Positions 12,251-24,213 of a DNA stretch of 64,000 nt are shown here, one piece after another; within the stretch, counting starts at the first letter, position 1; every line of letters starts with the position of its first letter. The stretch is taken from the NCBI GenBank assembly GCA_030144725.1, contig JASKMD010000019.1, positions 4,558,985 through 4,622,984 on the forward strand. The letters are read 5' to 3'. A model generated the notes under the pieces. The model was not told the origin of the DNA. It saw only the letters and a list, made by a program, of their open reading frames with translations, and made no database searches. Source of the stretch: Haematococcus lacustris. Its lineage: Eukaryota > Chlorophyta > Chlorophyceae > Chlamydomonadales > Haematococcaceae. The translations under genes and the position numbers were made by a program.

Positions 12251-13869
12251 AGAGCTGCTGATGCCTAAGCTTAGAGTAGGGTTGACGAAGCAATTGCGAC
12301 TTTGGCTATCGCGGCGCTGTCAACCACGCTCCTGACCACTGAGCACTGATCAATATCGAGTACCCAAGCCAACCTGAGCCTGCTGACTGAGGGGTGCGGG
12401 TCGCGGTCGCGGTCGCATGCGACTCACCCGGCACCTCTCAAAAAGTTTTGCAAGTGACAAGTCCTTAGTCTTGTACACAGGGCCCCGCAACAATTACGCC
12501 AACTTCGTTACGGCAGTTTTCCTAATCCAAGGTTGCACACCGAATGATGGCAAACTGAGAGTAATAACACTGGCAGACTGAACAACAGCAACAAGCCAGC
12601 CAGCGACTGAACAACAGCAACAACAGCAACCTGGTGTCCCCAGCCAGCAGCCTGGCAGGCGCCCCTCCCTCACACAGCTTTGCCCCAGCCAGTGATGCTG
12701 GCCAGGCCATGGACCCCGCCCTGCCCAGCTTCCAGCCAACTTCTCAGGGCTCCACTGAGGACATGGAGATGTGTGAAGCAGAGCCTGAAGGCCTGCAGGG
12801 AGCAGCAGCCAGTGGGTATGTGGGCTTTCAACTGGCCGGCAATAGGAATGGGGCAGGAAGCCAGCAGGGTCAGGCATTTGGCAGGGGCATGCTGGCCGGT
12901 GGGTTGAGCGCAGCGGTGGGGCACAGCAGCTTGGCAGAGCAGGGGCAGTCGGAGGGGGACAGTGGCTGGCGGGGCTGGCAGGCTTGCAAGAGCGGCTGCG
13001 CAAGCTCAAAGCCACAGAGGCATAGCTGACATGGAGGGGCAGGCCTGCTGCTGATGAGTGTCGTATGACAGACTAAACCCCACCTCCCCCAACCTGACCC
13101 AGCATGCCCTCCATATAATCACCCCCGCCTTCCCACACGCACCTTCCCTGCTGGGAGGTCCTTTTTGGATGAGCTCCCCCGTGTTAATGCTTTGAGGTTT
13201 GAGGTAAGCTTTGTAATGTACGTCACTTCCTCCACACTCCCGTTGCCGGCACTCCGGTTGGATGGCGACCTGATGCAACCCCCAGCACGGCCACTCCGCT
13301 TCAATAATGTTGCTCATTCCCTGTGATGTCGCCGAATAAGAAACGCAAGCGCCCCGTCTCCCCCGCACAGGATGCAGCCGGTTAGCCGCAAAGCTTGACG
13401 GAAGGCTAGGCCCCCCTGACGACGCGACGCAGTGTGCACCACGCGACATTGCGACTCCGTACATCAAGTCCTGCCGTGCGTGTGCTGTGCATTCCCGGGT
13501 CTGTAGGTGCCAGTGGCAGTGTGCTGCAAGATCTCAATGCCCGAGGGACAGACTGTCAAGGAAGTGATTGGGATCAGCGTCACCAGGTCATCAAGGCCGC
13601 CCTGCGTGGCCTTGTGGAGGCAGCCCGGCCTGATCTCAGCCCAGCTTAAGTTGACGTAGTAGTGGCTGAGATCAACAAACGCATGACCATGGGCAGCAAG
13701 CAGCCCCCCAAGCCCCGGCCCCCCCTGCCCAGGACCCACTTCCCCTCCCCCCGCCCAGGCCCCCCCCCCCCCCCTTGCCCAGGCCCCCCCTGCCCAGGAC
13801 CCCCCTCCACCTCCCCCAGCCCCCTGCCCAGGCCCCACCTGGCCCAGTCCCACCACCCCAGGCCCCCCC
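12251..13869. other. Intergenic region with C-rich low-complexity sequence
   Basis: This lies upstream of both the lipase (minus) and the kinase (plus). An open stretch at about 12634-13029 encodes a Gly/Ser/Gln-rich, featureless peptide with no family resemblance and is not called a gene. Bases 13720-13865 are CCCCAGG-type C-rich repeats running into the transposon remnant. GTTACG-type motifs near 12500 resemble those of the kinase-intron element at 18.3 kb. Confidence 0.4.
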
Positions 13870-14126
13870 TATGGGGCAGGTGGCTGGACTGGGACACCAA
13901 CGGGTGCCTGAACTTGCAGCGCATTGGGGAGAGCATGCAGCGCCCCCTGGAGCTGTGCAGCTCTGAGGGCTTGGAGGCTCTGCCCACCGTTGGCACGGAG
14001 TACCAGCAGGGCTACAACTTGTAGTACAAGCGGGTCAATGACCGGCTGCCCAAGGGTAGGCAGAGGTTGCACCGGGCTGCAGAGTACCGGCGGGGCATTG
14101 ATGGCCGGGCCCACAACAATTCATAG
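13870..14126 (+). pseudogene. Decayed Fanzor/TnpB-like transposon protein, C-terminal fragment
   Basis: The frame reads GRWLDWDTNGCLNLQRIGE followed by SMQRPLELC, then LPTVGTEYQQGYNL, an in-frame TAG at 14022-14024, and in the same frame YKRVNDRLPKGRQRLHRAAE, ending at 14126. An Asp-x-Asn-x-x-x-Asn signature is the hallmark of the third RuvC motif of TnpB and its eukaryotic relatives, the Fanzor proteins. Related fragments occur at 38.4, 40.4 and 40.7 kb. The upstream part dissolves into C-rich repeats. The Fanzor/TnpB assignment is inferred from this short motif and the repeated occurrence. Confidence 0.45.
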
Positions 14127-14716
14127 GCCCTAGTGGTTTACACAGGCTGTTGGTTTTGAAGAGGTGCCCAGTGGTCTAGGGGGAAATCATCTCGGCGATG
14201 TCGCCATGGAAGTTGTTACTTTTTGATGAGGCTGTTGCTTTTCGGCTAAAAGCAAACGAAGAGCCGTGGACACACCTGCGGCCTACTAAGACTCTTACAT
14301 ATATACATAGCACACGAGATGTTTACAATGTGCGAATAGCAATGCGAAAGATGTTTGTTGGGAAGTTACCTTCACCTTTTTATCGACATGTGTACGGCAG
14401 TCTGTAGAGACAGACAACTGCTTCCATAACAGCGTGTAACTCGGAGACTGTGAGCTGTGCCGGACCCAGCCGGACTCGGTGCGCACTAAAGTCAATGCCT
14501 GCAGCCCACATCCTGAACCACAGCATGATCCAAAGCTTCAGTCCGTTTGACCCTGTGGGTCGGACTCCTTCGTGCCTAGCTCGAACATTGTGAAACTGCG
14601 TTGCGGCCTTGACGCAGGTGCTGCATCAGCGCTGTTATTGCGACAAAGGCACTTAGCCTGGGTTCAACCCTTGACAGGCTTGCACCCTGGACACCCTGGA
14701 CAGAGTGTGTATAAGA
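14127..14716. other. Probable 5' flank of the kinase gene
   Basis: No gene is evident in this 590-bp stretch. It is less GC-rich than its surroundings around 14200-14400 and should contain the kinase promoter and 5' UTR. TATAAG occurs at about 14710, only a few bases before the chosen ATG, which is too close to act as that start's TATA box unless initiation differs from the model. Confidence 0.3.
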
Positions 14717-17700
14717 ATGCCTCAGGAACTGTTGGGCTCGCTACGCAAGCTATTTAATCGCAAAGCTCAAGAGCACGCAGAACGTGCGGCGGAGCCAGCA
14801 CGTCTTGGCCCAAAGTCGCAACATCTCGAGGAGCCGTACGAGCGCAGCAGCCAGTATACTGAGCGCAGTAGCCACGTCAGCAGCCAATGGACCCTTAACC
14901 TCACAGATCGCAGCAGCGCAGTCACAGACCGGAGCAGCGTCGTCACAGACCGCAGCAGCGCGGTTACAAACCGCAGCAGTGTGTTCAGCCGCTCTAGCGC
15001 CCGCAGCAGCCAACAGGCACACGCAGTGCGGGCGCTGCAGCTTATCAAAGAGCACACCGAGGACCACTCCTCTGCCGGTGAACGCATCTCAGCTTACCTG
15101 CGAGGCATCATCGGCAGTCCATTTGCCAAACTACCCAAATCCCAACCAAACACGCCCACAGCCCCCCACCGCCTCCCTACCAGGCCCTGTGCTGAGCCAC
15201 ACAGAAGGTGGGGGCACGAATGAGTTGCTGCACATTGCAGCAAGCTGACCCTGGCACTGCCCTGCCCTGAGCATAGCTGACCAACATGTCCATGTCCGGC
15301 TTATTCACAGTGCTGAGCTGCCATGCGAGCATCATGGAGAGGGCCAGCGGTCCCTGACGTCCCATTCCTCGCCCCTGGATGACTTGTCTGATGGACTGCG
15401 ACAATTCAGCAACAGCAGTGCCACGTCCAAGGCTGCTGGGCGGTCCCTGGTGGCAACCGCGTCCTTGTCCTCCCTCCCAGTCGGTAGCACACGGGCAGCC
15501 TCAGACCCCAACCTCATTGTGGTGTGTGAGCAGCTGCCAGCCATCCTGCGGCGCAAGCGCTGGGATGCGGATGACTTTGACGTGCTGGACAAGTGCCACT
15601 CTGGCTATGCCTCCGCTGTGTACCGTGCTCAGTGCAGGTGGGCTTGCACAGGGTGCAGTAGGCAGGCAGCAGCAACATCCCCAACCCAACCCACGTCACG
15701 AGGCGTCAGGCAGGGCATAGTGACTGAGCAGCCAGCTGTTGTCTTGCACACGCTGCTCTTCTGCTCTGCACCTGGTGCCCGCCCACATCATGTCTGTTGT
15801 GTTGTGTGTTAGTCACACATACACATGTGTAACTGAGAACATTGCATGGACATAATGGTCAAGAAGTCATCATCACCATAATCATCAAGGCTGCATTCCT
15901 TCTCTCACTCACTTGTCTATTTGCAGGCTGTCTGGTCAGCTGGTGGCCCTCAAGGTGTACCAGCCATCCAAGCTGCACGTCATCTCCCAGTTCCAGCTCC
16001 AGCGTGAGGCTCGACTGCAGGCCGCCATGCGCCATCCCAACATTATTCGCCTGTATGCGGCTTTCAAGTACCGCGAGTGCGTGGTCTTAGTGCAGGTGAG
16101 CCCACCTACCCAGCTGCCATGTCGCAGCATCTCATACAAGAAGATTGGTCAAGTGCATTGGACTCAAGTGCTCAGGACTACCCTTTGCTCATGACTACCC
16201 AAAGCCAGCACTGCCCTTCTCTAGCAGCACCCAGCAGCGTTGCACATCTCTTGCACCCAGAATGCTATGCGTCTTAGACAATAATAGCTTCCAGCTGTCG
16301 AGTGGGATGCCCAGTGACAAAGGGGTAGATTCCTCAGTGAAAAACACTAACTGGACTCTTTTGCATGTGTCCTGTGCTGTGATGTCATGTAGCAGTTCAA
16401 TCTATATGTCATGCTGCCCTACAGGAGTGGGCTGATGGGGGTGATTTGCTACAGCACCTGCTGCAACATAACACCCGCATGTCCGAGCAGCAGGCCACCA
16501 ACGTCGTGTTGCTGCCTCTGCTGCGAGCGGTGAGTTGCCATCGACCATCACTGTTGTGCGAGTATGTTGGCTGTCTCTACCCCTGTAGGGGCAAGTAGAC
16601 ATTACGTGTGTTATGGTGTGATAGGGGGACATGCCCATGATGCCAGAGCCTCTGTCGTCACCTAGTTACAGACACTCCCTGATCCTTACCAATACTATCG
16701 TCCTGTCGACAATTGCTGTGGCCTCGAGAGCATACAAACATCATTATACACTATGTCCGTAATAGTGTCCCTGAGCCTGCGGGAGCCAATCTCCTGCACT
16801 ATTGCCTGATCCCTTAGGGCAGCTAGCTGGCATGTCATACAGCATGGCACACTTCACTGTCTCAGTCTAGCAGCCAAGTGTAGCCCAGGTCTGGGTACTC
16901 CCTGCCCCTTAGCCTGGTGGCCTCATGGCCAGCTGCTCCTCACAGGGCTGGCGCCTGCTCACAGATGAGTTGACATGGCTGGGCAGCCCGTCTTGCTCCT
17001 TGCACCTGCTGGGCCTGCTGGGTTTCCCCAACACCTCACGGCAGGCCAGCAGCACCGCGTCTGGACCACCACCACCACCAACCTCCAGCCCAGCTTCACC
17101 AAGGAAGACCACCAGCTGCTTGCGGTAGCTCCAGCACTCCCTGGACAATTTGGCTGCTTCCCACTCCAGCTGCATGGCACACAAGACACAATGGCATAGT
17201 GAACATGGGATAAGCAGCAGCCCAGGTCATGCCATCCCACCACCTCCCAGGATGGCCCACCTCCCCACATCTCAATCCAACACCTAGACTGGTGCTGCCC
17301 ACGCCCACCTTGATATAAACTTTTCTGAAACCTGCTGCTTGCCACCGCTGTCATGACCACTTAGAGTCCAAGTGCACTTCCCACACGGCCTTCCCAGGTG
17401 GCCAGGGTGACAGCATCGTGCCACCAGGGAGGCGCCATTTGCACTGGCTGCTGCCATGGCTTGTAGTCGACTTATGGGGGACTGCTTCACAACACCCTGA
17501 AGCTCTGCATCCCACCTGCCCCTCTGAGTGTCAGCCGTGCCGTGCAGCTCCAACTCCCTGTGGACCCGGTGTTGAGCTGAGATGCACCCGGCCTTGCCTC
17601 TGCGCAGCTTCACTACCTGCACAGCCGCCTGACCGTGCATCGGGACGTCAAGCTGGAGAACATCCTGCTCTCAGGGCCTCAGGTGAGGCACCCACGGAGC

Positions 17701-20700
17701 CAACACGCCATTCACTAGCGCGCCTGATGAAGGTTCGCCACCAAAACCATGGCTGGGTGTGCCTAGCTGCATGGGATGAAGACCACCTGGGATCAGCAGG
17801 ATAGCTCCACACTCTCTTCTTGACTATACCAGGAGTCTCTTGCCTGTGCTAACGCCTGATGGAGTTCCACGAGCCTAGCGTGAGCAGGCCAGAGGTCTGT
17901 ACAGGTCAACAGGTGCACACAACGCAATGCCACAAGGTCTAGCAACATCACCATCATCGTTACATGTCAATCACCTGGGTGTGTGGGGATGGGCGGCATG
18001 CCCCTTGACTGAACTTGGCATGGGGGCCTGCCAAATGTCATTCGACAGCAACTTGTCAGTGGCTGGCAAGGGGACAACCTGTGTCACCCAGCTGTAGCCT
18101 GACTTGGGCTCCCAGCTTGCTGTGGGCCCAGTGCTGCTTCATTTTACAAGCTCACTACACAAGCACAACCATCACCGCCGCTCGAGCACCTCTCTCGGCC
18201 TTAGCCCCTTGGTCGGGTTGTTGCGTCCCGGAAAGCGACCAGGCTCTACCTACACCACTGCGGGCATGGCTCTGCTCACGCACCCATAGATGGTGCACCC
18301 CAGTGATTTTTTTTTGCGTAATACGTAACGATCGGAACCAAAAGCTCGTTTTCTAGGCCTGGATTTCGTTACCAAACGGACCCTTGCGTTGGCTGGCCTC
18401 GGCTGCTTCGTAACCGAAAAATGACTTTTTATGTATAAAATATATATAAAAACATCTTTTGGCATAAGAAAATGCTGCGATACCTGTTTTTCGTTACCAG
18501 TCGGGACCAACTGCGTAACCAGCCATGTGATGGTCCTGGACCCTTCGTTACGAGCATCAACTTGGCTGTTTTGAAAAAAAAAACACTGGTGCACCCTGAA
18601 CCTGCTCCTTCAGCTATGGGCAGTGGCTTGAAGTTAACTTGCCCTTCAGCTCTGTGCACAAACTGCCCTGCTTGCATGCAGATGACGCTGAAGCTGGCTG
18701 ACTTTGGGCTGTGCATCAGCCTTGGGGAGGAGCGCAGTGTCACAAGAGCTGGCACCCTGGTGAGCTGCTAGGAAGCTGCCCAGCGTCATGTTGCAGTCCT
18801 GGGTCGTGCTGCACTCATTACCAGGGTCATGGCATAGTGAGCAGCATTTGTCGCATCAGCCCAGTGGGCTACGATTGAGAGGCAAAGGCAGACTTGCGGG
18901 ACCCCTGCACCACACCCAGGGGGGGGTTCCCATGTAGCCTGTAGTTTTACAGCCACTGCTGGGGTCCTGTGGGTGGTCTTACAGTCACTGTTGAACAGGT
19001 TCAGGGTTTGCAACAATTTAACAGCAGGCTAAAAACCGCAACAATGACAAAAATGGTGATATGGGCTGCGCTGATGCAACAGGCATGAGCCCATCCCCCC
19101 ACCTGTGCATTCCAGCCAGCGGCTACCAGTGGCCTCGATGAAGTGGCCTCAATGATGTGTGCACCAGTGGCCTCAGTGATGTGTGCACCAGTGGCCTCGA
19201 TGAAGAGTGCATTGCTGGCCCTGACTGTCTAAGGCTGCTGACGCCTTGTAGGCATGTTGTTAGGCTGGCAGGCTGCTCACTGGCTGCCCTTCCTGCTCTG
19301 CTCCTTCTCCTCCTCTCTTTCTTCTCTCCCTCCCTCTGTACTTACCCCCCTCCAGCTGGACCCCCCTCCCCCCTTACAGCTGGATCCCCCTCCCCCCCTT
19401 CCCCCTGACTGCCCCCCCCTCCCCCTTTCCAGCTGCCCTTCCTGCTCTGCTCCTTCTGCAGGACTACATGGTGGGCGCAGGCTGGGCAGGCGCTGAGGCA
19501 CCCCGCCTCGTGCACACAGCTGTTCAGGAACCTGACCTACCAGGCTCTGCTGCTCGGCACCTGCCACGCGGCATCGACAGCAGCTGTCGTGCATGCCACA
19601 CATGGCCACACTGAGGTTGACCTAACACACACACACACTTATGTTATCCAGCTGTTCTGTCAGCTTCCATCCCTGCGTCCTATTCCAATCCTGTCTCGGC
19701 CACCCTGTCCCAGCGTGATGATGGCATGCACATGCCCTCATTGTGGCCCTGGCCCATCAACACTGGCATACACTAGGCTACGCTGCCCTGATGCCATGCT
19801 TAGGCGCCCCACCAAGTACCATGCTGTGGCCCCTGTTCTGAGGAGCCTGTTCCCTGCCCTGACCCTCTGCAGGCTCCAGAAGTCCTGAAATGTCCCCAGA
19901 AGCACCTGCCGCTAGACAACAAGGTGAGACCCCTGCAGCATGAAGCCCAGTGCATACGCCGTGAGCGGAGGGTCTGGTCGGTTGTTTTGATGTTTGTGTG
20001 TGGGCACCCTCCGCAATGAGCTTAGCCGGAAGAGTGATCCAGTCAACAGGAAGAGTGATGTAAATGGTGTAGTCACGTCCCTACACGGCCCGGCTGTGGT
20101 GCAGGGTCGCACTGACCTGGCCTACACCAGTGCGGTGGATGTGTGGGCGGTGGGAGTGGTGGCATACGAGCTGCTCAACGGCTGCCCACCCTTCACCAGC
20201 CACAGCAAGCAGGAGACAGAGGAGCGCATCAACAGTGGCCTCATGCCCGAGGTGAGGCGGGGTGAGGGAGCCAGGCCAGGGGGGTGTCAGGGCCCTGGTG
20301 ATGGTGGTCAAATTCAGCTGCAGGGCCACTGTCAGGGTGTAGTGATCATCATGGTGCAATGCCAGGTGCAAAAGGGGTGCAAATGGAAGGGGTACATGGC
20401 TAGGGAGAAAGGGGTGGAGGGATAGGGGGAATGGGGTGCAGGGGAGGAGCCGCACTAGTCACAATGTCATGGAAGGAGAGGATGCATCTACTCCTGCCAC
20501 ATATAAGATAGATAATCTGGTGGACTGGGATGGCTTGAATGAGAGCAGCTCCAATGCCACGCCACTGGTTGTGGGCAGAGATTGAAACTGTGGGCAGGGT
20601 GGTCATCCGTGCGATGGAATTAATAGGAGCGACGGGTTGTTACACACCGCCACTGCCCACTTGCAGAGTCCAGCATGACAAGCTAGCAGCCCAAGCCAAG

Positions 20701-22130
20701 CAGTCAGCCCAGGCTGCTGCTGCGAGCGTTGTGCACGCACTGTCAGTCATGCTGGACTCTGCAAGAGGGCGGTGTGCAAGCAGGGCTGGAGATCACCACC
20801 TGGCACTAGGCGCCCCCTGACCCCTGACCCCTGACCAGTCGATGAGATGACCTGCCTAGCTGCCCTGCAGTTCGTGGTGAACGTGACGCCAGACGCCATT
20901 GACTTCGTGTACTGCTGCCTGCGCCGCTCTGCCAGCCAGCGCCCTGACGTGCAGCAGCTGCTGCGCCACCCCTGGATCAAGGTGAGTCAGCTGGAGGTTC
21001 TCATGCAGTACTCTTGCCCTGTTGCCTCTCAACCTGGTCGCTGTAATGCTGGCCGTGGCAATTCTTTCAGCGCTGGCCCTGGTGCTGCAACAGCTGATGG
21101 GGCTGTGTTTGAGCATCTGAGCATTTACATGTGCGGAGTCCTCCTTCTATAAGCTGACTGTGCAACTCTGCAATGACACCCCCTGTTGCCCTTGGTGACG
21201 TTACCCCCTCAGGCTCATACCTGTACCACTGACCTGCCGCGGCCTGTCCCCTCCAGCTCCCTGTCAGAGCCTGCAGCCTGCTATGATGCACCCGATGAGC
21301 CGGAGGCAGCAGGCGACCTGCACGTCTCGGAGGCCGCCCTGGCCAGCCTACGCTCATCGGCTCGCCGCTCTTCCACTCTTCCGCACATCCCAGTCCTCCA
21401 CAGCGTACTGCCTCCACTAGCAACGCCTCATCTGCCCGGTCCACTCGTGTCTGAGTGGCTCGCAGCCGTCAACCACCACCAGCAGGTTCCCGCCGCTGTG
21501 CCGGCCGCATCCCCACATCCTCGGAGGCCTCCCTGCGACATGGCGGGCATGCTCGTTTCGGCGAAACGACACGACAAGCCCCCTATGTTCCAGTGCACGC
21601 CGGACGTATTGGCCCACGCCGCAGCAGGCCACGAGACTCTAGAGCTTTCGGGTCGCGGTTCGGGCGACCAAGAGGGCCACTCTGGCCCCAACTCACCGCC
21701 CTGCGGCGCCAGCACCTGTAGCCAAGCCAACTGCCACCGCACGTCCTATGCCAGCTCCTCTGGCTCGGTGCACACCATCTACTCTACGGCGTCGGAGAGC
21801 AAGGGGCACAGGCCGCATGACAAGCTGGCGCTAGCGAAGCTAATGCACCCTCCAATTCTGGAGAAAGCGGGTGAGGAAGACGAGAAGGCGCGTCTGACGC
21901 CGCAGCCAGCGCACCGCGCGACCTTTCCAACGACGCACGCGTACCCAAACGCAGTGGCCCCCGGCAACCTCGCTATTCCAGGCACAGTGGAGGGATGCTC
22001 CGTGATCCAGGGGCAGGATCCCATCAACACTGTGCCCGCGTCTTTCTCGCACTCCTCCTCGCACATGGCTCACAAGCTCGCGGCGCGTCCTCCAGTCCGC
22101 AAGAGTGAGCCGGCATCCTTGCCTTCGTAG
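14717..22130 (+). CDS. Aurora-like (CALK-type) serine/threonine protein kinase
   Basis: Eleven exons join in phase to 826 residues: 14717-15207, 15311-15637, 15927-16095, 16425-16529, 17608-17682, 18682-18759, 19462-19470, 19873-19923, 20105-20251, 20871-20981 and 21213-22130. The N-terminal ~250 residues are Ser/Arg-rich and contain four tandem DRSSxVT-like heptads. The kinase domain spans about 255-521: ATP-binding Lys282 in VALKVYQ, catalytic HRDVKLEN (Asp377), DFG (Asp396) and APE. The glycine loop is degenerate (KCHSGYASAVY). RAGTLDYMAPEVLKCP and DLAYTSAVDVWAVGVVAYEL resemble Chlamydomonas aurora-like kinase CALK, which acts in flagellar length control and disassembly. The last ~305 residues are low complexity and carry no recognised domain. 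All active-site residues are present, so the enzyme should be active. The CALK subgroup is inferred from sequence feel, the kinase fold from clear motifs. Confidence 0.88.
18292..18595. mobile_element. Possible MITE-like inverted-repeat element in kinase intron 5
   Basis: A 304-bp AT-rich island begins GGTGCACCCCAGTG followed by a T run and ends with an A run followed by CACTGGTGCACC, so its ends are imperfect inverted repeats of about 20 bp. The interior repeats CGTTAC/CGTAAC about six times in both orientations. No clear target-site duplication was seen and it has no coding capacity. The composition differs sharply from the flanking intron. Confidence 0.5.
19462..19470 (+). other. 9-nt micro-exon of the kinase gene (Asp-Tyr-Met)
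   Basis: GACTACATG is flanked by TTCTGCAG on the left and GTGGGC on the right and codes for DYM. It supplies exactly the three residues expected between RAGTL (exon 6, ending 18759) and APEVL (exon 8, starting 19873) in the activation segment. Without it the conserved TLDYMAPE motif would be broken, so it is very likely real. Confidence 0.85.
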
Positions 22131-22809
22131 AGGAAAGGGTCGTGTGGGAAGAGGCTGGCCAGAGATGTGAAGAAAGGGGGTCGTTTTACTTAGTCCATCC
22201 AGTTGAGCTAGCAACAGCGAATGTAGCGCAAAGCATTGATTTATAGCGCGGTACCCAACGTGGGGGCGGGTTAAGAGTACCATGTATGATGCGTATGCAT
22301 TTAGCTGGGGGGTTTATGGGGGTTGCAATATAGTATAGACAGGCAATTCATATACATGCATGTCAGCTCTGCTGTGAGGATCCAAGTTAGCACGTGATGG
22401 TGGAACACCGTTGAAGCCGCCAGCCATGAGGCTGCTTGGCCAGTAGGTTTAAGTTATTTGTGATGTGCCTTGCTGTGATGTGACCCCTTGTTTAGATGTA
22501 CTGCAAGCGTGAAGGCTAAGTTGATATAGCTTTTAATTTCTTGAGCTATCTATCTGTTTGGCCGTCCCCCCCCTCCCCTGGCTTCTTGCTATCGTCTAAA
22601 AACTGTGTTTCGAGGCTAGGTGCACATTAACTCAAACGAGGGCAAACAAGTGATCGTTGTTGTTCTGAATCATGGTCATGAAAGCCTCATGTCAGAATGG
22701 ACCTTGTTGTGGCGCTCTCACAAATGGAATGTGTAGCATCCTCGATCACCCAACAAAATTCTTAGCACCTATTGAGGGAGAGCAAGCCCATGAGGAGCGC
22801 CTTGTATGG
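22131..22809. other. Intergenic region between convergent kinase and methyltransferase genes
   Basis: This 680-bp stretch should hold the 3' UTRs of both genes. It is relatively AT-rich. I see no gene, tRNA or repeat in it. Confidence 0.5.
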
Positions 22810-23944
22810 CTATGACGCCTGCAGCCAAGGTGCAGTCACCTGGTACAGGTGCAGGGGCCCAGTGGCAGGGTCGGCTGTGCAGGTGCGCACCAGGAGGGCC
22901 TCCCAACCCTGCACTGGGAAAAAGTTGGACACCACCCGAGTACCAGGCTGCAACCGTGGCCGCAGCTGCTGCAGCAGGCTCCGGTTGCCATGCTCACTCA
23001 GGTACCTGCGTCCAGCAGGGGCAGCGCTGCAGGCTCAAGAGAGAGAGATGGCTGACACCGCTCAAGCCTTCACCTGTCAGGCTGTGCTTGGCCCGCCCTC
23101 TCCTTCCAGGCGTATGAGACTATCTGACACTCACTGCAAGGCTGCAGGTTGAAGCAGGTGACTGTCTTCCCTGGTGGCTACAATCCTGGCCACAGCCGCA
23201 TAGGCCCAGGGGGGCACAACCATCATTCCATTCCTCACTATTGGCTTTGGGATGACAGGTTCCTTCGCCCTGCTTACTACAGCCCCGGGCTCCACCATGG
23301 TATCACTGAGGCTGCCGTAGCCGCTCCCCTGCACTGTTGCCCACTGCAGGCCCCTTTCTCTCACAAGGTGATGATGGTGGCACGTCCGACGTCAGCTCGT
23401 GCTGCATCCCCCCGCACCACACGGCACTGCCCTTGCAACCCTGCTCGTGCAATGGTGGCCTCCGCCTCAGCACACAGCTCAGGGTCAAGCTCCCACCCCT
23501 CTGCCTGGGCACCACGCTGGGCGGCTGCAATGAGCTGCGGGTGAGACGCATAGAGGCAGCAGCAGCTGGAGCAGCAGCAACATGAGCAGGGGTGGCAGGA
23601 ACAGCAACAGCAGCGGACATGGGAAGAGCTGCGGGAGGACATCAGGGGCTTTGGTACAACTGGGTTTAGGAGAGATGCAGTAGCAACTGTGGGCCTACCA
23701 CTCGGCCATCACCACATCCAAGGTCATACACAACGTCCTTGGGCCCACAATTGGCTATCTCTAGCATCCTGCAGTGTGCAAGTAAGACACCTCAACCAAA
23801 CCGTCATATAGCTATGTGGCCCACCCTGGCCCACCTGCTCACTACGCTTGGCGGAGAGCCATAGTAGACGGCGATATACTTGCTGGGTAACAGGTATTTT
23901 GCCCACGATTTGAGTTCAAAGAGAATACTTCTCCCCGCGCTCAT
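22810..23944 (-). CDS. Class I SAM-dependent methyltransferase, FAM173/ATPSCKMT-like
   Basis: Five exons join in phase to 174 residues: 23944-23835, 23768-23699, 23534-23365, 23005-22840 and 22818-22810 (last codons Ala-Ser-TAG). The SAM-binding motif I is VVYDLGCGDGRV, motif II is GWELDPELCAEAE and motif III includes VVRGDAA. This is followed by ATIITLYLSEHGNRSLL and LQPGTRVVSNFFPV, as in FAM173-type small lysine methyltransferases (ATP synthase c-subunit methyltransferase and relatives). The N-terminus has a hydrophobic/aromatic stretch (WAKYLLPSKYIAVYYGSPPS) where family members carry a membrane segment and a PxPxxVV-like motif. The substrate cannot be read from the sequence. The gene is divergent from the SR140 gene. 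The fold is confident, the subfamily moderately so. Confidence 0.8.
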
Positions 23945-24213
23945 GGACTGTCCACACCTAGATTACAACTTTGCTGCAGTTTCACTTTGGTAGGAGGCTG
24001 TAGGATTCTCAGAAGTTGTCTCTCACTCGATCATGTGGAGAATGATGAGAACGAAGTTGGGGATTGTTTAGAGAATGACGAGAATGATGTTTGGCTCAAT
24101 GTTTGTTTTGGTTACGATGCAGTACTGCCCGCTATACTAGTTGAAGCTGAGTTTTGCTTGCCTGCTGTGCTGGCTGGTAGCCTGACGGGAGGGCGGGCTG
24201 GAGTTCAGGGAGG
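23945..24213. promoter_or_regulatory. Shared divergent promoter region
   Basis: A 269-bp gap separates the start codons of the methyltransferase (minus) and SR140 (plus) genes, so it must contain both 5' UTRs and probably a bidirectional promoter. GAGAATGA-type direct repeats occur around 24040-24085. No TATA box was recognised. Confidence 0.4.

Noticed and set aside
12634..13029. 131-residue Gly/Ser/Gln-rich open frame.
   Set aside because: No family resemblance, no clear splice partners and low-complexity composition; left as intergenic.
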